DNA of 64,000 nt from Scandinavium sp002470465 (GTDB taxonomy: Bacteria; Pseudomonadota; Gammaproteobacteria; Enterobacterales; Enterobacteriaceae), in assembly GCF_040750395.1 (NCBI RefSeq), contig NZ_JBFLVD010000015.1:310001-374000 (forward strand). Reading direction: 5' to 3'. Of the stretch, positions 42,564 through 52,279 are shown in pieces. The notes beneath the pieces are model-generated. The model saw nothing but the letters and a program-made list of their open reading frames with translations, did no database searches and had not been told where the DNA came from. Within the stretch, counting starts at the first letter, position 1. Each line of letters starts with the position of its first letter. Position numbers and translations under genes: made by a program.

Positions 42564-43049
42564 TTATTCAGCAGCGGGGGCCATTTTACCTTCCGGTGCG
42601 TGACGTTCTGTCAGACGCTTCTCAAAATTGGCATTAAACTGCTTTTTCTGTTCCGGGGTCAGAATGTTGTAAATCTTGTTCTGCGTTTCCATGCGGGAAA
42701 CGGCCATCTCTTTGTGCTGCGCTTCCATTTTGCTCACCATCTCTTCGGCTTTCGCTTTATCGAAGGTGTCGCTGGCAATCAGGCTATGCATGGCACGACG
42801 TTCGTCGAGGGACGGACGCTGCATTTTGCCGCGCTGCTCTTTCATGATGTCGCGGATTTGCTGCTTCTGCGCATCGGTCAGGTTCAGGCCTTTGAACATC
42901 ATGTCATGATGCATGCCCGGCTTACCTTTGTGATGCATCATTGGCGCAGCGTCTGTGGTGCCCGTTACCGAGGTTTCAACCGCGTGAGCCAGGCCGGTTG
43001 CGCCCAGAGCCAGGGTAGAGGCAAGAATCAGAGTAGTCAGCTTTTTCAT
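42564..43049 (-). CDS. spy: Periplasmic ATP-independent chaperone Spy
   Basis: 161 residues with a signal peptide ending at GLAHA (about residue 23). The mature protein is rich in Met, Lys, Gln and His and carries the two LTDAQKQQ / LTPEQKKQ (LTxxQ) motifs of the Spy/CpxP family. E. coli Spy is a cradle-shaped dimer that protects unfolded periplasmic proteins and is induced through Cpx and Bae. It matches E. coli closely. Confidence 0.97.
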   Translation of the reverse strand: MKKLTTLILASTLALGATGLAHAVETSVTGTTDAAPMMHHKGKPGMHHDMMFKGLNLTDAQKQQIRDIMKEQRGKMQRPSLDERRAMHSLIASDTFDKAKAEEMVSKMEAQHKEMAVSRMETQNKIYNILTPEQKKQFNANFEKRLTERHAPEGKMAPAAE

Positions 43050-43412
43050 CGTATGTTCCTTACTTTCAGTTATTTTTTACGGCAATGTTTACAACAAGAT
43101 TTTTACTGCACATCGCCGTGTTGACGTGATTAACTTTACGGGGTTCAACGTCAATTAGTCAGAGCAAGCGTAAAACAATGAAAGTACAAAAACGCTGTTT
43201 TAACCAATTATGAAGAAAATAAGGAAAAATGATGGAGAGTTGCGAGGAATAATAACTAATAGACTGTTATTAAAGAGATTATGAAGAAGTTTAGCGCAGT
43301 CCTGATTAATTAAAAAGCGGTTTATAAGAATAGTCCGCAATTGTTCGTAAAAACATTTTGGTTCAGCAATGATAAAACGGCGCAGATTGTGTTCCACGCC
43401 CTTTATTAAACA
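43050..43412. other. spy-astE intergenic region
   Basis: 363 bases. The part next to spy holds its promoter, with a CpxR-like GTAAA-ACAAT-GAAAG at 43170-43184 (first half perfect, second half 3 of 5). From about 43195 to 43400 the DNA is clearly AT-rich. A 65-codon minus-strand frame there (43200-43397) lacks similarity I recognise and a good ribosome site, so I do not call it a gene. Confidence 0.5.
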
Positions 43413-44375
43413 CTAATTCTTTTCACGAACCAGCATCAGACCCGCCCGCAGGCCTGGCGCAACGTTGGGATTAGGGAACAGCACATATTCCGTTTCGTAC
43501 TTCACCTGCCAACGCATGTCCCCCTCCTCCGCCAACAGCGTACCTTCACTAAACGGCGTAAAGTTCAGCGTGTCATTGGACATATGCAGCACAAAGCGGT
43601 CGTCGTGCCGGGTGATTTGTTGCGCCACCCTGTACTTCTGCGGCAAAGGTGCCGAAGCGATATCACCGCCAAGCAGCCGCGCCATCGCCCGCTGCGTCGT
43701 GGAGAACTGGTTTAAATCGTTCTGACCAAACGGCAGCGCTTTACCGAGTTCCAGCGTGCAGGCGAGCGCGCTGAAACGCTCGGTGCTGTAATGCGTAAAC
43801 GTTCCGCCAGGGCTTTGATGAAACACCAGCGCCTCGAGCCCCGCCGCGCCAAGCCAGTGCAGAAATGCCTCGTCCCAGGGTTCTTTGCGCAGCGGCAGCA
43901 CGCCAAACCGAACGTGGTGCGACCCGCGAATGGCAGTATGCAGATCGAGATGCCAGCGCTCGCTGTCCAGCGGCTGCCAGAACTGTGACAGCGCGTGCTC
44001 CAGCCGCGCCGCCCGCGCCGTTTCCAGCGACGGGACAAACTCATGCCAGCGTCCGCCAAACATCCGGTTCAGATCGCTGTGCAGATAGCGCTTATTCTCT
44101 GCCAGAGCGGGAGGATTGCCGAGCACCACCAGCAGGCGCCAGCTTAGCGTGATGGTGCCAGCAAACAGGGCCTTCAGCAGCGCATCCAGCATTTCAACCG
44201 GGGCCGTTTCGTTGCCATGAATGCCCGCAGAGAGCACCATTGCACGGGCGCTGGAGACAAACGGCGTCAGCTCCAGCAGGCCAGTGTCATGCCACTGCCA
44301 GTGAAACAGCTCCGTTTCTCCGCGCGTCTGCGTCGGTTGTTCGCCGGCCAGAGTCAGCGCCAGAAAGTCCATCAT
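43413..44375 (-). CDS. astE: Succinylglutamate desuccinylase
   Basis: 320 residues, a zinc carboxypeptidase-like deacylase. It makes glutamate and succinate in the last step of the AST pathway. Zinc and catalytic motifs are SAGIHGNETAPVEML near residue 53, then DLHTAIRG, and CTLELGKALPFG with the general-base glutamate. Two adjacent ATGs (44375 and 44372) follow AGGAGG; the second has the better spacing. It is the last gene of astCADBE. Confidence 0.96.
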   Translation of the reverse strand: MMDFLALTLAGEQPTQTRGETELFHWQWHDTGLLELTPFVSSARAMVLSAGIHGNETAPVEMLDALLKALFAGTITLSWRLLVVLGNPPALAENKRYLHSDLNRMFGGRWHEFVPSLETARAARLEHALSQFWQPLDSERWHLDLHTAIRGSHHVRFGVLPLRKEPWDEAFLHWLGAAGLEALVFHQSPGGTFTHYSTERFSALACTLELGKALPFGQNDLNQFSTTQRAMARLLGGDIASAPLPQKYRVAQQITRHDDRFVLHMSNDTLNFTPFSEGTLLAEEGDMRWQVKYETEYVLFPNPNVAPGLRAGLMLVREKN

Positions 44376-44386
44376 TACGCCTCCTT

Positions 44387-45712
44387 TTATTGCTGGAACG
44401 GATAAACCGAGCCCAGCCCCAGAATTTGCGTCAGCTGATCCAGTGCCTCGCGCCCTTCGCGCAGCAGCTGCGGATCGGCTAAATCGGCCTGCGTCAGGCG
44501 ATCGCGATAATAGCGGTCAACCCAGGTATTCAGGGTATCGAACAGGCGATCGTTCATCAGAACCGGCGGGTTAACCGCCTGTATCTCCGCTTCATTGAGC
44601 ACGACACGCAGGCGCAGGCACGCCGGACCGCCGCCGTTGGCCATGCTTTCCCGCAGGTCGAACACCTTCAGCTCGTTAATCGGGTTATCCTGCGCCAGCA
44701 TATCGTTAAGATAAGACCAGACGCCCTGATGCTCCTGAGACTCTTTTGGCAGCACCAGCATCATACTGCCGTCGGGTTTGCTCAGCAGCTGGCTGTTGAA
44801 CAGGTACGTCGCCACCGCGTCATTGACTGACACGCGCGAGGTTGGCACTTCGATCGGCGTGAAGCCCGGCACGCGCTCATCCAGCTGTGCCAGAAGCTGC
44901 GGCTGATTGAGGAATGCCTGCTCATGGCAGAACAGCACCTGGCGGTTGCTGACAGCGATCACGTCATTATGAAACACGCCCTGGTCAATCACCGACGGGT
45001 TTTGCTGGGCGAATATAGCCTGCTGCGGATTGACCTGATTGAGCCGCGCCACGGCCTGACTCGCCTCCAGCGTCTGGCGCGCCGGGTAGCGCAGGGGCTG
45101 ATGATGGCCGTTCTCTTCCCGACCATAGACGAAAAGCTGCAGGCCTGGCTGGCCGTACTCGCCGCCGAGGCGGTTATGGTTCGCCGCCCCTTCATCACCG
45201 AACATCGCCACCTGCGGCAGCGCACCGTGAACGGTAAAGGCCTGCTCATTGCTGAAAATCGCCCTCATCACCGCTTCGGTGGTTGGTGCTTCGCTGGCAC
45301 GATGGAATTTGTTATTGAGGTTTGCCACCGTCAGGTGCACTTTTCCGTCGAGCGCATCTGCAGAAGGGCAAACCGTGGCGGCATTCGCCACCCACATTGA
45401 GGAAGCCGAACTGACGGAAGAAAGCAGCTGCGGCGTCTGCGCAGCAGCCTTTGCAATCACCTGCTCGTCGCTGCCGCTGAAGCCCAGCTGGCGCAGCAAT
45501 GACACATTAGGGCGCTCCTGCGGAGGCAAAACCGCCTGTTTATAGCCGAGATCCGCCAGCGCTTTCATCTTCAGCAGCCCCTGCTTCGCGGCAAGCTGCG
45601 GATTAGAGACGCGAAAACGATGCTTCGTTGACGCCTCGTTGCCAAATGACAGCCCGGCATAGTGGTGCGTCAGCCCCGGCAGGCCATCGAAGTTCACTTC
45701 CCAGGCCTTCAT
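44387..45712 (-). CDS. astB: N-succinylarginine dihydrolase
   Basis: 441 residues. It hydrolyses N2-succinylarginine to succinylornithine, CO2 and two ammonia. The pentein-fold landmarks are visible: MWVANAATVCPSADA, the His-bearing KFHRASEA region, HNDVIAVSN, and the nucleophilic cysteine in NGGGPACLRLRV. Its start overlaps the end of astD by 4 bases. Confidence 0.97.
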   Translation of the reverse strand: MKAWEVNFDGLPGLTHHYAGLSFGNEASTKHRFRVSNPQLAAKQGLLKMKALADLGYKQAVLPPQERPNVSLLRQLGFSGSDEQVIAKAAAQTPQLLSSVSSASSMWVANAATVCPSADALDGKVHLTVANLNNKFHRASEAPTTEAVMRAIFSNEQAFTVHGALPQVAMFGDEGAANHNRLGGEYGQPGLQLFVYGREENGHHQPLRYPARQTLEASQAVARLNQVNPQQAIFAQQNPSVIDQGVFHNDVIAVSNRQVLFCHEQAFLNQPQLLAQLDERVPGFTPIEVPTSRVSVNDAVATYLFNSQLLSKPDGSMMLVLPKESQEHQGVWSYLNDMLAQDNPINELKVFDLRESMANGGGPACLRLRVVLNEAEIQAVNPPVLMNDRLFDTLNTWVDRYYRDRLTQADLADPQLLREGREALDQLTQILGLGSVYPFQQ

Positions 45713-47187
45713 GATGTCACCTCAGCGGAAAAATCGAGGCCAGGATTCAGCGTACCCGGAAGCACTAGCGCAGGAGACTCAAGGCTTGCCATCGGCCACG
45801 CACAGTAATCCGCGGCATACCATGCTCCCGGACGGTGATTGCCCGAAGCGCCCACGCCACCAAACGGCGCGGTACTTGCGGCACCCGTCAACGGCTTGTT
45901 CCAGTTGACGATTCCGGCCCGGGCTTCCAGCAGCAGCTGGTCGAATTTTTCACGTTCAGCGGAGACCAGCCCACAGGAAAGGCCATAGCGGGTGTTATTG
46001 GCAAGCTGGATGGCCTCATCAAATTCGTCGTAGCGCCACACGCACAGCAGCGGACCGAACACTTCTTCATCCGGCACGTTCTGCACCTGCGTCATGTCGA
46101 TAATCCCTGGCGTCACAAGCGACGTGCCTGGCTCCAGCAGACGAGGCTCCAGTAGCGTCACGCCGCCGTTAGCCACGTGTTGCAGCCATGCGGTACGAAC
46201 GTTTTGTGCAGCCTGTTCGGAAATCAGCCCACCGATAAACGGCTGTGGTTCCGCATTCCAGCTGCCCGGAATAATACGACGGGTCACGTCGACAAGGCGT
46301 TTGAGGAAGGCGTCGCCCGCTTCACCGCGTTTTACCAGCAGACGGCGTGCGCAGGTGCAACGCTGCCCGGCGGTAATGAACGCAGACTGCACAGCGACGT
46401 GAACAGCGGCGTCAAGATCCTGCGGCTCGTCGATAATCAGCGGGTTGTTGCCGCCCATTTCAAGCGCAAGAATTTTCTGCGGCTGCCCGGCCAGCTGGCG
46501 GTGCAGCGTGAAGCCGGTGTTTGAGCTGCCGGTGAACAGCAGGCCATCGAGATCGGCCTGTGAGCTCAGGGCTTCCCCCACAGCACGACCGCCCTGAATC
46601 AGGTTCAGTACGCCCGCCGGTAATCCCGCCTTCTCCCATAGCTTCACGACCGCTTCGCCGCTCATCGGCGTCAGTTCGCTCGGTTTGAAAACGACGGTAT
46701 TGCCCGCCAGCAGCGCAGGGACGATATGTCCGTTCGGCAAATGGCCGGGGAAGTTGTAGGGGCCGAATACCGCCAGCACGCCATGCGGACGGTGGCGCAG
46801 GGTTGCCGCGCCGTCAGGCATTGGCGTTGCCTGTTCTCCAGTACGGCTATGATAGCCCTTCACCGAAATGGCAATTTTGTTCATCATCGCGCCGATTTCC
46901 GTCGCCGCCTCCCAGCGCGGTTTGCCGGTTTCGCGGGCGATGACTTTGGTCAACGCTGCTTTATGTTCTTCCAGCAGAGAAGCAAATTTTTCTGCAATTT
47001 GCTGACGAGCGCTGAACGGCAGTTTTGCCCATGCAGGGAATGCGGCACGGGCAGCCCGGACGGCCTCAGCGACCTGTTCAGCATCCGCATCATTTCCGCG
47101 CCACACCGCTTCGTGTGTGACCGGGTTGGCTTTGCTGCGTGCCTCTGCGCGCCCGGCGACCCAGCCGCCGTTGATCCATAGACTCAT
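45709..47187 (-). CDS. astD: Succinylglutamate-semialdehyde dehydrogenase
   Basis: 492 residues, an NAD-dependent aldehyde dehydrogenase. Catalytic segments are LALEMGGNNPLI (glutamate) and FITAGQRCTCARRLLV (nucleophilic cysteine); FTGSSNTG is the cofactor loop. It oxidises succinylglutamate semialdehyde to succinylglutamate. It overlaps both astA and astB by 4 bases. Confidence 0.97.
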   Translation of the reverse strand: MSLWINGGWVAGRAEARSKANPVTHEAVWRGNDADAEQVAEAVRAARAAFPAWAKLPFSARQQIAEKFASLLEEHKAALTKVIARETGKPRWEAATEIGAMMNKIAISVKGYHSRTGEQATPMPDGAATLRHRPHGVLAVFGPYNFPGHLPNGHIVPALLAGNTVVFKPSELTPMSGEAVVKLWEKAGLPAGVLNLIQGGRAVGEALSSQADLDGLLFTGSSNTGFTLHRQLAGQPQKILALEMGGNNPLIIDEPQDLDAAVHVAVQSAFITAGQRCTCARRLLVKRGEAGDAFLKRLVDVTRRIIPGSWNAEPQPFIGGLISEQAAQNVRTAWLQHVANGGVTLLEPRLLEPGTSLVTPGIIDMTQVQNVPDEEVFGPLLCVWRYDEFDEAIQLANNTRYGLSCGLVSAEREKFDQLLLEARAGIVNWNKPLTGAASTAPFGGVGASGNHRPGAWYAADYCAWPMASLESPALVLPGTLNPGLDFSAEVTS

Positions 47188-48218
47188 ACTTTTTTCTCCT
47201 CAGGGCAAAGACGCACCAGCCGCACGCGGTCACCCGCATGACACTTCAGGGCATCCAGCTGTTTCGCGCTCAGTAACAGTTTGTCGGTGTGCGGATCGGC
47301 CTGCACCAGCATCGCGCGAAAGTGCTCATAGTTTTCGTTCGCCACCAGACAGGTTGGCAGCTCGCCCGGCGCGGGCTGACCTTCCCCCACTTCCACCAGA
47401 CGGCTTTTACGGATGGCCCGGATGCGATCCACGTCGCATTCCAGCGTCGGACCGCCGTCGAAAATATCAACGTAGTTACGGTAGCGGAATCCTTCTTTCT
47501 CCAGCACCGCACGGGCGGGCGCGGTTTGCGGATGCACTTCGCCAATCACCGCACGCGCTTCCGACGTCAGGAAATCGGTGTAGATCGGGTGCTTCGGCAT
47601 CAGCTCAGCGATGAATGCTTTCTGCCCGGTGCCGCACAGGTAATCAGCGCGCGCAAACGGCATGGAGAAGAAGCGCTGGCCGAGGCTTTCCCAGAACGGG
47701 GAGTAGCCATGTTCATCGATAACGCCGCGCATCTCAGCGACAACTTTTTCGTTGAAGCGATCGCGGAACGCCGCCATAAACAGAAAACGGGATTTCGACA
47801 ACAGATAGCCGTTACCCTCTTTACGCCAGTCCGGGTCAAGGAACAGCGTGCAAAGCTCGCTGCTTCCAGTGTGGTCATGAGTAAGGAATAGCGTCGGTAA
47901 TGCGTTGTAAACGTTCAGCTCTTTTGAAGCGTGGACCAGCGTTCCCACGCGGTAGTTGTACCACGGGTCATGCAGGCCGACTGCAACTTCAATGGCGCAG
48001 ATCCCGGCCACGCGCCCCTGTTCAGTATCCTCCAGCACGAACACATAACCCTGATCGCCCTTCTCCAGACTGCCGTTCCAGGTGTTAATAGAGCGCTCAA
48101 TGCGGTCGGCAAGCGTTTTTTCATCCACGGGAAGCGACGTCAGGCCGCCGCCGGTTTTCCCTGCCAGAGCCAGCACGCCGGACAAATCCTCGCGTCCGAC
48201 CGGGCGGATCACCATCAT
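47184..48218 (-). CDS. astA: Arginine N-succinyltransferase
   Basis: 344 residues, first enzyme of the pathway, succinylating the alpha-amino group of arginine. It begins MMVIRPVGREDLSGVLALAGKT like the E. coli protein and has the conserved VGLHDPWYNYRVG and FGGPTL-like IFDGGPTLECDVDRIRAI segments. It overlaps astC by 4 bases. Confidence 0.97.
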   Translation of the reverse strand: MMVIRPVGREDLSGVLALAGKTGGGLTSLPVDEKTLADRIERSINTWNGSLEKGDQGYVFVLEDTEQGRVAGICAIEVAVGLHDPWYNYRVGTLVHASKELNVYNALPTLFLTHDHTGSSELCTLFLDPDWRKEGNGYLLSKSRFLFMAAFRDRFNEKVVAEMRGVIDEHGYSPFWESLGQRFFSMPFARADYLCGTGQKAFIAELMPKHPIYTDFLTSEARAVIGEVHPQTAPARAVLEKEGFRYRNYVDIFDGGPTLECDVDRIRAIRKSRLVEVGEGQPAPGELPTCLVANENYEHFRAMLVQADPHTDKLLLSAKQLDALKCHAGDRVRLVRLCPEEKKV

Positions 48219-49435
48219 GATGTCACCCCGGCGACAAAGCGTTCACAGGTGCTGGCGAAGCGGTCAAGGCCGGTCTTCACCTCTTCTTCGCTGATGATAA
48301 GCGCTGGCGCAAAGCGCACGACGTTAGCTCCGGCAATCAGCACCATCAGACCGTGTTCTGCGGCAAGCTGGCTAATTTGCTTCGCTTTCCCGGCATACTC
48401 AGCCTTCAGCACGCAGCCAATAAGCAGGCCCATGCCGCGAATTTCGTCGAACAGAGCAAATTTCGCATTGATCGCCGTCAGGCGTTCAGTAAACCACTGA
48501 TGGCGTTGCTTCACACCGTTCAGCACCTCATGGGTATTGATCATGCCGAATACCACACCCGCCACCGCACAGGCCAGTGGGTTGCCGCCGTAGGTGGTGC
48601 CGTGGGTGCCGACGGTCATAACGCGGGCGAACTCATCACGAGCCAGCAGCGCACCAATCGGGAAACCGCCACCCAGCGCTTTTGCCGTTGAGAGCACGTC
48701 CGGGGTTACGCCGTAATGCATGTAGGCATAGAGCTCGCCGGTGCGGCCCACGCCGGTCTGAACTTCATCGAAAATCAGCACTGCATTGTGCTTATCGCAC
48801 AGCGCACGCAGCTCTTGCAGAAACGCCGGAGTAGCCGGAACCACACCGCCTTCGCCCTGCACGGGCTCGACGATCACCGCGCAGGTGTCGTCATTAATCA
48901 GCGCGCGAGCCGAATCAATATCGTTATAAATGGCGTGCTGGATCTGCGGCGGCAGCGGTGCAAAATCCTGGGAATAAGAAGGCTGACCGCCCGCACTCAC
49001 GGTGAACAACGTCCGGCCATGGAAGGCATTTTTGAAGGCCACGATGCCGCTTTTCTGCGGGCCAAATTTGTCATGGGCATACTTGCGCGCCAGCTTCAGA
49101 GCAGCTTCGTTGGCTTCAGCACCGGAATTGCAGAAGAAAATTTTGTCGGCAAAGGTCGCATCGATGAGCTGCTTCGCAAGCTTCAGCACCGGCTCGTTGC
49201 TGTAGCCGTTGCCGGTATGCCAGAACTTGCCTGCCTGTTCGGTCAGCGCCTGCACCATCGCCGGGTGCGCATGCCCCAGCGCGTTCACCGCGATACCGCC
49301 TGCAAAATCAATGTATTCTTTCCCCTGCTGATCCCACAGGCGAGAACCTTCCCCACGTACCGGAATAAAAGGCGCCGGGGCGTAAACCGGCATCATCCAA
49401 TCGTCAAAATTTCCACGCGTCACTGACTGATTCAT
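48215..49435 (-). CDS. astC: Succinylornithine transaminase
   Basis: 406 residues, a class III PLP aminotransferase. The PLP lysine is K252 in STAKALGGGFPIGA; the IFDEVQTGVGRTG segment binds the pyridine ring. It converts succinylornithine to succinylglutamate semialdehyde and may also act on acetylornithine. I use ATG 49435 (MNQSVTRGNFDDWM), which aligns with E. coli MSQPITRENFDEWM. It is the promoter-proximal gene of the operon. Confidence 0.97.
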   Translation of the reverse strand: MNQSVTRGNFDDWMMPVYAPAPFIPVRGEGSRLWDQQGKEYIDFAGGIAVNALGHAHPAMVQALTEQAGKFWHTGNGYSNEPVLKLAKQLIDATFADKIFFCNSGAEANEAALKLARKYAHDKFGPQKSGIVAFKNAFHGRTLFTVSAGGQPSYSQDFAPLPPQIQHAIYNDIDSARALINDDTCAVIVEPVQGEGGVVPATPAFLQELRALCDKHNAVLIFDEVQTGVGRTGELYAYMHYGVTPDVLSTAKALGGGFPIGALLARDEFARVMTVGTHGTTYGGNPLACAVAGVVFGMINTHEVLNGVKQRHQWFTERLTAINAKFALFDEIRGMGLLIGCVLKAEYAGKAKQISQLAAEHGLMVLIAGANVVRFAPALIISEEEVKTGLDRFASTCERFVAGVTS

Positions 49436-49508
49436 AGCAACCTCTTCCGGTAACAATTACGTTATTGTGATGTTAATAAAAATGAGTGTTTGTGCTGTAA
49501 ATGTATAT

Positions 49509-49524
49509 TGCACGCATCGTGCCA
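49509..49524 (-). promoter_or_regulatory. Sigma-54 type promoter of the ast operon
   Basis: On the minus strand TGGCACGATGCGTGCA matches the -24/-12 consensus TGGCACG-N4-TTGCA with one mismatch (GTGC for TTGC) and correct GG/GC spacing. It lies about 75 bases before astC. E. coli astC is transcribed from a sigma-54, NtrC-dependent promoter. The rest of the 394-base astC-oxidoreductase gap holds a weak NtrC-like dyad near 49722-49740 and no gene. Confidence 0.8.
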
Positions 49525-49829
49525 GCCAGCGACAAAAGTGCATAAACGGAAGTGGGCAACTTAATATCAATAAGTTACAGCCAAACGCTATTCACCGAAT
49601 CTGCATATAAAGTGAATAGAAAGGGATTTCTGCGCCATTAGCAGCGTTAATAATTGCAGCATTATGCATTAGAGGAACTTAATTCACGTTCTGTGAAGGC
49701 TGCGACATTTATCGTAAGTCTGCGCCCCAAAATGGAGCGGAATGCCCTGTAAAAGAGCAGGTTTGTCACCCTTACCGCTCTGCACTACGCTGAATCTGAT
49801 TATTTCGTGAACAGCTGAGTGGGGTACCA

Positions 49830-51227
49830 ATGCGGCACTTTGATGCAATTCTGATTGGTGCAGGCCAGGCAGCGCCCTCGCTTGCCGTTGAGTTAGCAGA
49901 GAGAGGCCAGCGGGTCGCGCTGATCGAAGGCAATTTACTGGGCGGAACCTGCGTGAACGTGGGCTGTACGCCGACCAAAACGCTGCGCAAATCCGCCCGC
50001 GTGGCGCATATGGTAAGCCGGGCCGCGGAATTTGGCGTGATGACAGGGCCGGTCAGCGTCGATTTTGCAGCAGCGATGCAGCGCATGCGGGCGCGGGTTG
50101 AAACTTCGCGGCTTGGCCTGACGGACTGGCTTGACGCGACGGCGAATGTCGAAACTCTCCACGGCTGGGCGAGCTTTCAGGGGCGCGACGGCGACCGATT
50201 TCTGATTGAGACCAACGGCGAAACCCTTTCTACGGCGCGCGTCTACCTGAATACCGGCACCCGTGCGGTCATTCCCGATGTGCCTGGAATCGAGAGCGTG
50301 CCGTATCTGGATAACGTCAGCATTCTGGCGCTGACCGAATGTCCAGCACATTTAATTATCGTGGGTGCCAGCTACATCGGGCTTGAGCTGGGGCAAATCT
50401 TCCGCCGGCTGGGCGCGCAGGTTTCCATCATTCATCGTACCGGGCGGATTGCCGAACGCGAAGATGAGGACATCAGCGAACACATTGCAGAGTTCCTGCG
50501 TGCCGAAGGGATCGCATTTTACCTGAACAGCAGCGTCAATCAGCTAATGCGTAGTGATGAAGGCCTGAGCGCCCGTCTCAGCGATAACCAAGAAATTCAC
50601 GGCAGCCACATTCTGTTTGCTACCGGGCGGCAGCCCAACGTTGAACACCTGAATCTTAGCGCCGTGGGTGTGGAAACGAATGCGCGTGGCTTTATTCGCA
50701 CCGATGCACGCTTCAATACCAGCGTGGCAGGTATCAAAGCGCTCGGCGACGTTAACGGACGCGGCGCGTTTACGCACACCAGCTATCACGATCACCAGAT
50801 TGTGCTGGCGGAATTCGACGGTCAGCATCCCGCAGGGCAATGGCAGGATGCCGACAGGCGCGTGCTGAGCTACGCCATGTTTACCGACCCGCCTTTGGGT
50901 CGCGTGGGCATCACACTTTCTCAGGCAAAGGCGCTTGCAAACAAAGGGCAAAAGATTCTGGTAGCGGAAATCGCCATGGCCGACGTCAGCCGCGCGAAAG
51001 AGGAAGATGAAACCTGGGGCATGATGCGGTTTATCATCGATGCCGAAAGCGAGCGTTTTCTCGGCGCAGCCATCCTCGGCATTGGCGGGGACGAAATTAT
51101 CGCGGTCATCACTAACTTTATGGCGACAGGCGCGAGCTACAGGCTGATGCAGCAGGCTCTGCCCATCCATCCGACCGTAGCAGAATTCTTCCCGACGGTG
51201 CTGGCAAGGCTGCGGGCATTGAAATGA
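49830..51227 (+). CDS. FAD-dependent pyridine nucleotide-disulfide oxidoreductase (mercuric reductase-like)
   Basis: 465 residues. The FAD motif is AILIGAGQAAPSLA near the N-terminus. The redox-active disulfide is C41-C46 in GGTCVNVGCTPTKT. The NAD(P) motif is IIVGASYIGLELGQIF, and the second FAD segment reads GIKALGDVN. The C-terminal HPTVAEFFPTVL carries the His-Glu pair of the interface domain. There is no N-terminal heavy-metal domain and no C-terminal vicinal Cys pair, so true mercuric reductase activity is doubtful. It lies alone between astC and xthA, where K-12 has no gene. Substrate unknown. Confidence 0.93.
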   Translation: MRHFDAILIGAGQAAPSLAVELAERGQRVALIEGNLLGGTCVNVGCTPTKTLRKSARVAHMVSRAAEFGVMTGPVSVDFAAAMQRMRARVETSRLGLTDWLDATANVETLHGWASFQGRDGDRFLIETNGETLSTARVYLNTGTRAVIPDVPGIESVPYLDNVSILALTECPAHLIIVGASYIGLELGQIFRRLGAQVSIIHRTGRIAEREDEDISEHIAEFLRAEGIAFYLNSSVNQLMRSDEGLSARLSDNQEIHGSHILFATGRQPNVEHLNLSAVGVETNARGFIRTDARFNTSVAGIKALGDVNGRGAFTHTSYHDHQIVLAEFDGQHPAGQWQDADRRVLSYAMFTDPPLGRVGITLSQAKALANKGQKILVAEIAMADVSRAKEEDETWGMMRFIIDAESERFLGAAILGIGGDEIIAVITNFMATGASYRLMQQALPIHPTVAEFFPTVLARLRALK

Positions 51228-51337
51228 CATGGCCCGGCTATCAGGCCGGGGCCGCAACAGCATAACACTGCAGAAGTCAGGCGCCACAAATTCTGCTAAC
51301 ATCCCTGCATCATTCACCTTACACAGTAACAGCAACT

Positions 51338-52144
51338 ATGAAATTCGTCTCCTTTAATATCAACGGCCTGCGTGCCCGCCCGCATCAGTTGGAAGCCATC
51401 GTTGAGAAGCATCAGCCTGATGTGATCGGCCTTCAGGAAACCAAAGTTCACGATGATATGTTCCCGCTCGAAGAGGTGGCGAAACTCGGCTACAACGTGT
51501 TTTATCACGGGCAGAAAGGCCACTACGGCGTGGCGCTGCTGACCAAAGAGACCCCGGTTTCCGTTCGCCGTGGCTTTCCAGGCGACGGTGAAGATGCGCA
51601 GCGCCGCATCATTATGGCGGAGGTCCCTTCTGCATTCGGCAACGTGACGGTGATTAATGGCTACTTCCCGCAGGGCGAAAGCCGCGACCATCCGCTGAAG
51701 TTCCCGGCCAAAGAGCTGTTCTACCAGAACCTGCAGAACTACCTGACGGTCGAGCTGAAAAAGGAGAATCCGGTGCTGATCATGGGCGACATGAACATCA
51801 GCCCGACGGATCTCGATATCGGCATTGGCGAAGAGAACCGCAAGCGCTGGCTGCGCACCGGAAAGTGCTCGTTCCTGCCGGAAGAGCGTGAATGGATGGA
51901 GAGGCTGATGGGCTGGGGTCTGGTGGATACCTTCCGTCACGCCCACCCGGAAACGCAGGATAAATTCTCGTGGTTTGACTACCGCTCGAAAGGCTTCGAC
52001 GACAACCGTGGTCTGCGCATCGATCTGCTGCTGGCAAGCCAGGGTCTGGCGCCGCACTGCGTTGAGACCGGCATCGACTATGACATCCGCAGCATGGAAA
52101 AACCTTCCGATCACGCGCCGGTCTGGGCGACGTTTAAGGGCTGA
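51338..52144 (+). CDS. xthA: Exonuclease III
   Basis: 268 residues, the major AP endonuclease and 3'-5' exonuclease for double-stranded DNA. Catalytic residues match E. coli positions: E34 in GLQETK, D151 and N153 in MGDMNISP, and H259 in PSDHAPVWATF near the C-terminus. It is followed by a strong terminator. Confidence 0.98.
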   Translation: MKFVSFNINGLRARPHQLEAIVEKHQPDVIGLQETKVHDDMFPLEEVAKLGYNVFYHGQKGHYGVALLTKETPVSVRRGFPGDGEDAQRRIIMAEVPSAFGNVTVINGYFPQGESRDHPLKFPAKELFYQNLQNYLTVELKKENPVLIMGDMNISPTDLDIGIGEENRKRWLRTGKCSFLPEEREWMERLMGWGLVDTFRHAHPETQDKFSWFDYRSKGFDDNRGLRIDLLLASQGLAPHCVETGIDYDIRSMEKPSDHAPVWATFKG

Positions 52145-52154
52145 TTTAGCGCGA

Positions 52155-52182
52155 CCTGACGCCCCCCCGGCGTCAGGTTTTT
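52155..52182 (+). terminator. xthA terminator
   Basis: CCTGACGCC (52155-52163) pairs perfectly with GGCGTCAGG (52169-52177), followed by TTTTT. Confidence 0.93.
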
Positions 52183-52279
52183 CGCAGGCAATCGGCTTTA
52201 TTTGCGCCATATCAAAGACGTGAGTCAGGCAAAGCTTGCTAAAATGCCGCCCCTCATTGCCTGAACCACGGAGAAACGG

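Noticed and set aside
43200..43397. 65-codon minus-strand frame between spy and astE
   Set aside because: AT-rich, no ribosome site, and no familiar sequence; probably chance.
49722..49740. NtrC enhancer upstream of astC
   Set aside because: The CCA-N3-TGG core is present, but the outer halves match poorly; too weak to list as a site.
51228..51262. GGCCCGGC / GCCGGGGCC hairpin after the flavoenzyme as a terminator
   Set aside because: The stem is plausible but no T run follows; it may be a REP fragment.
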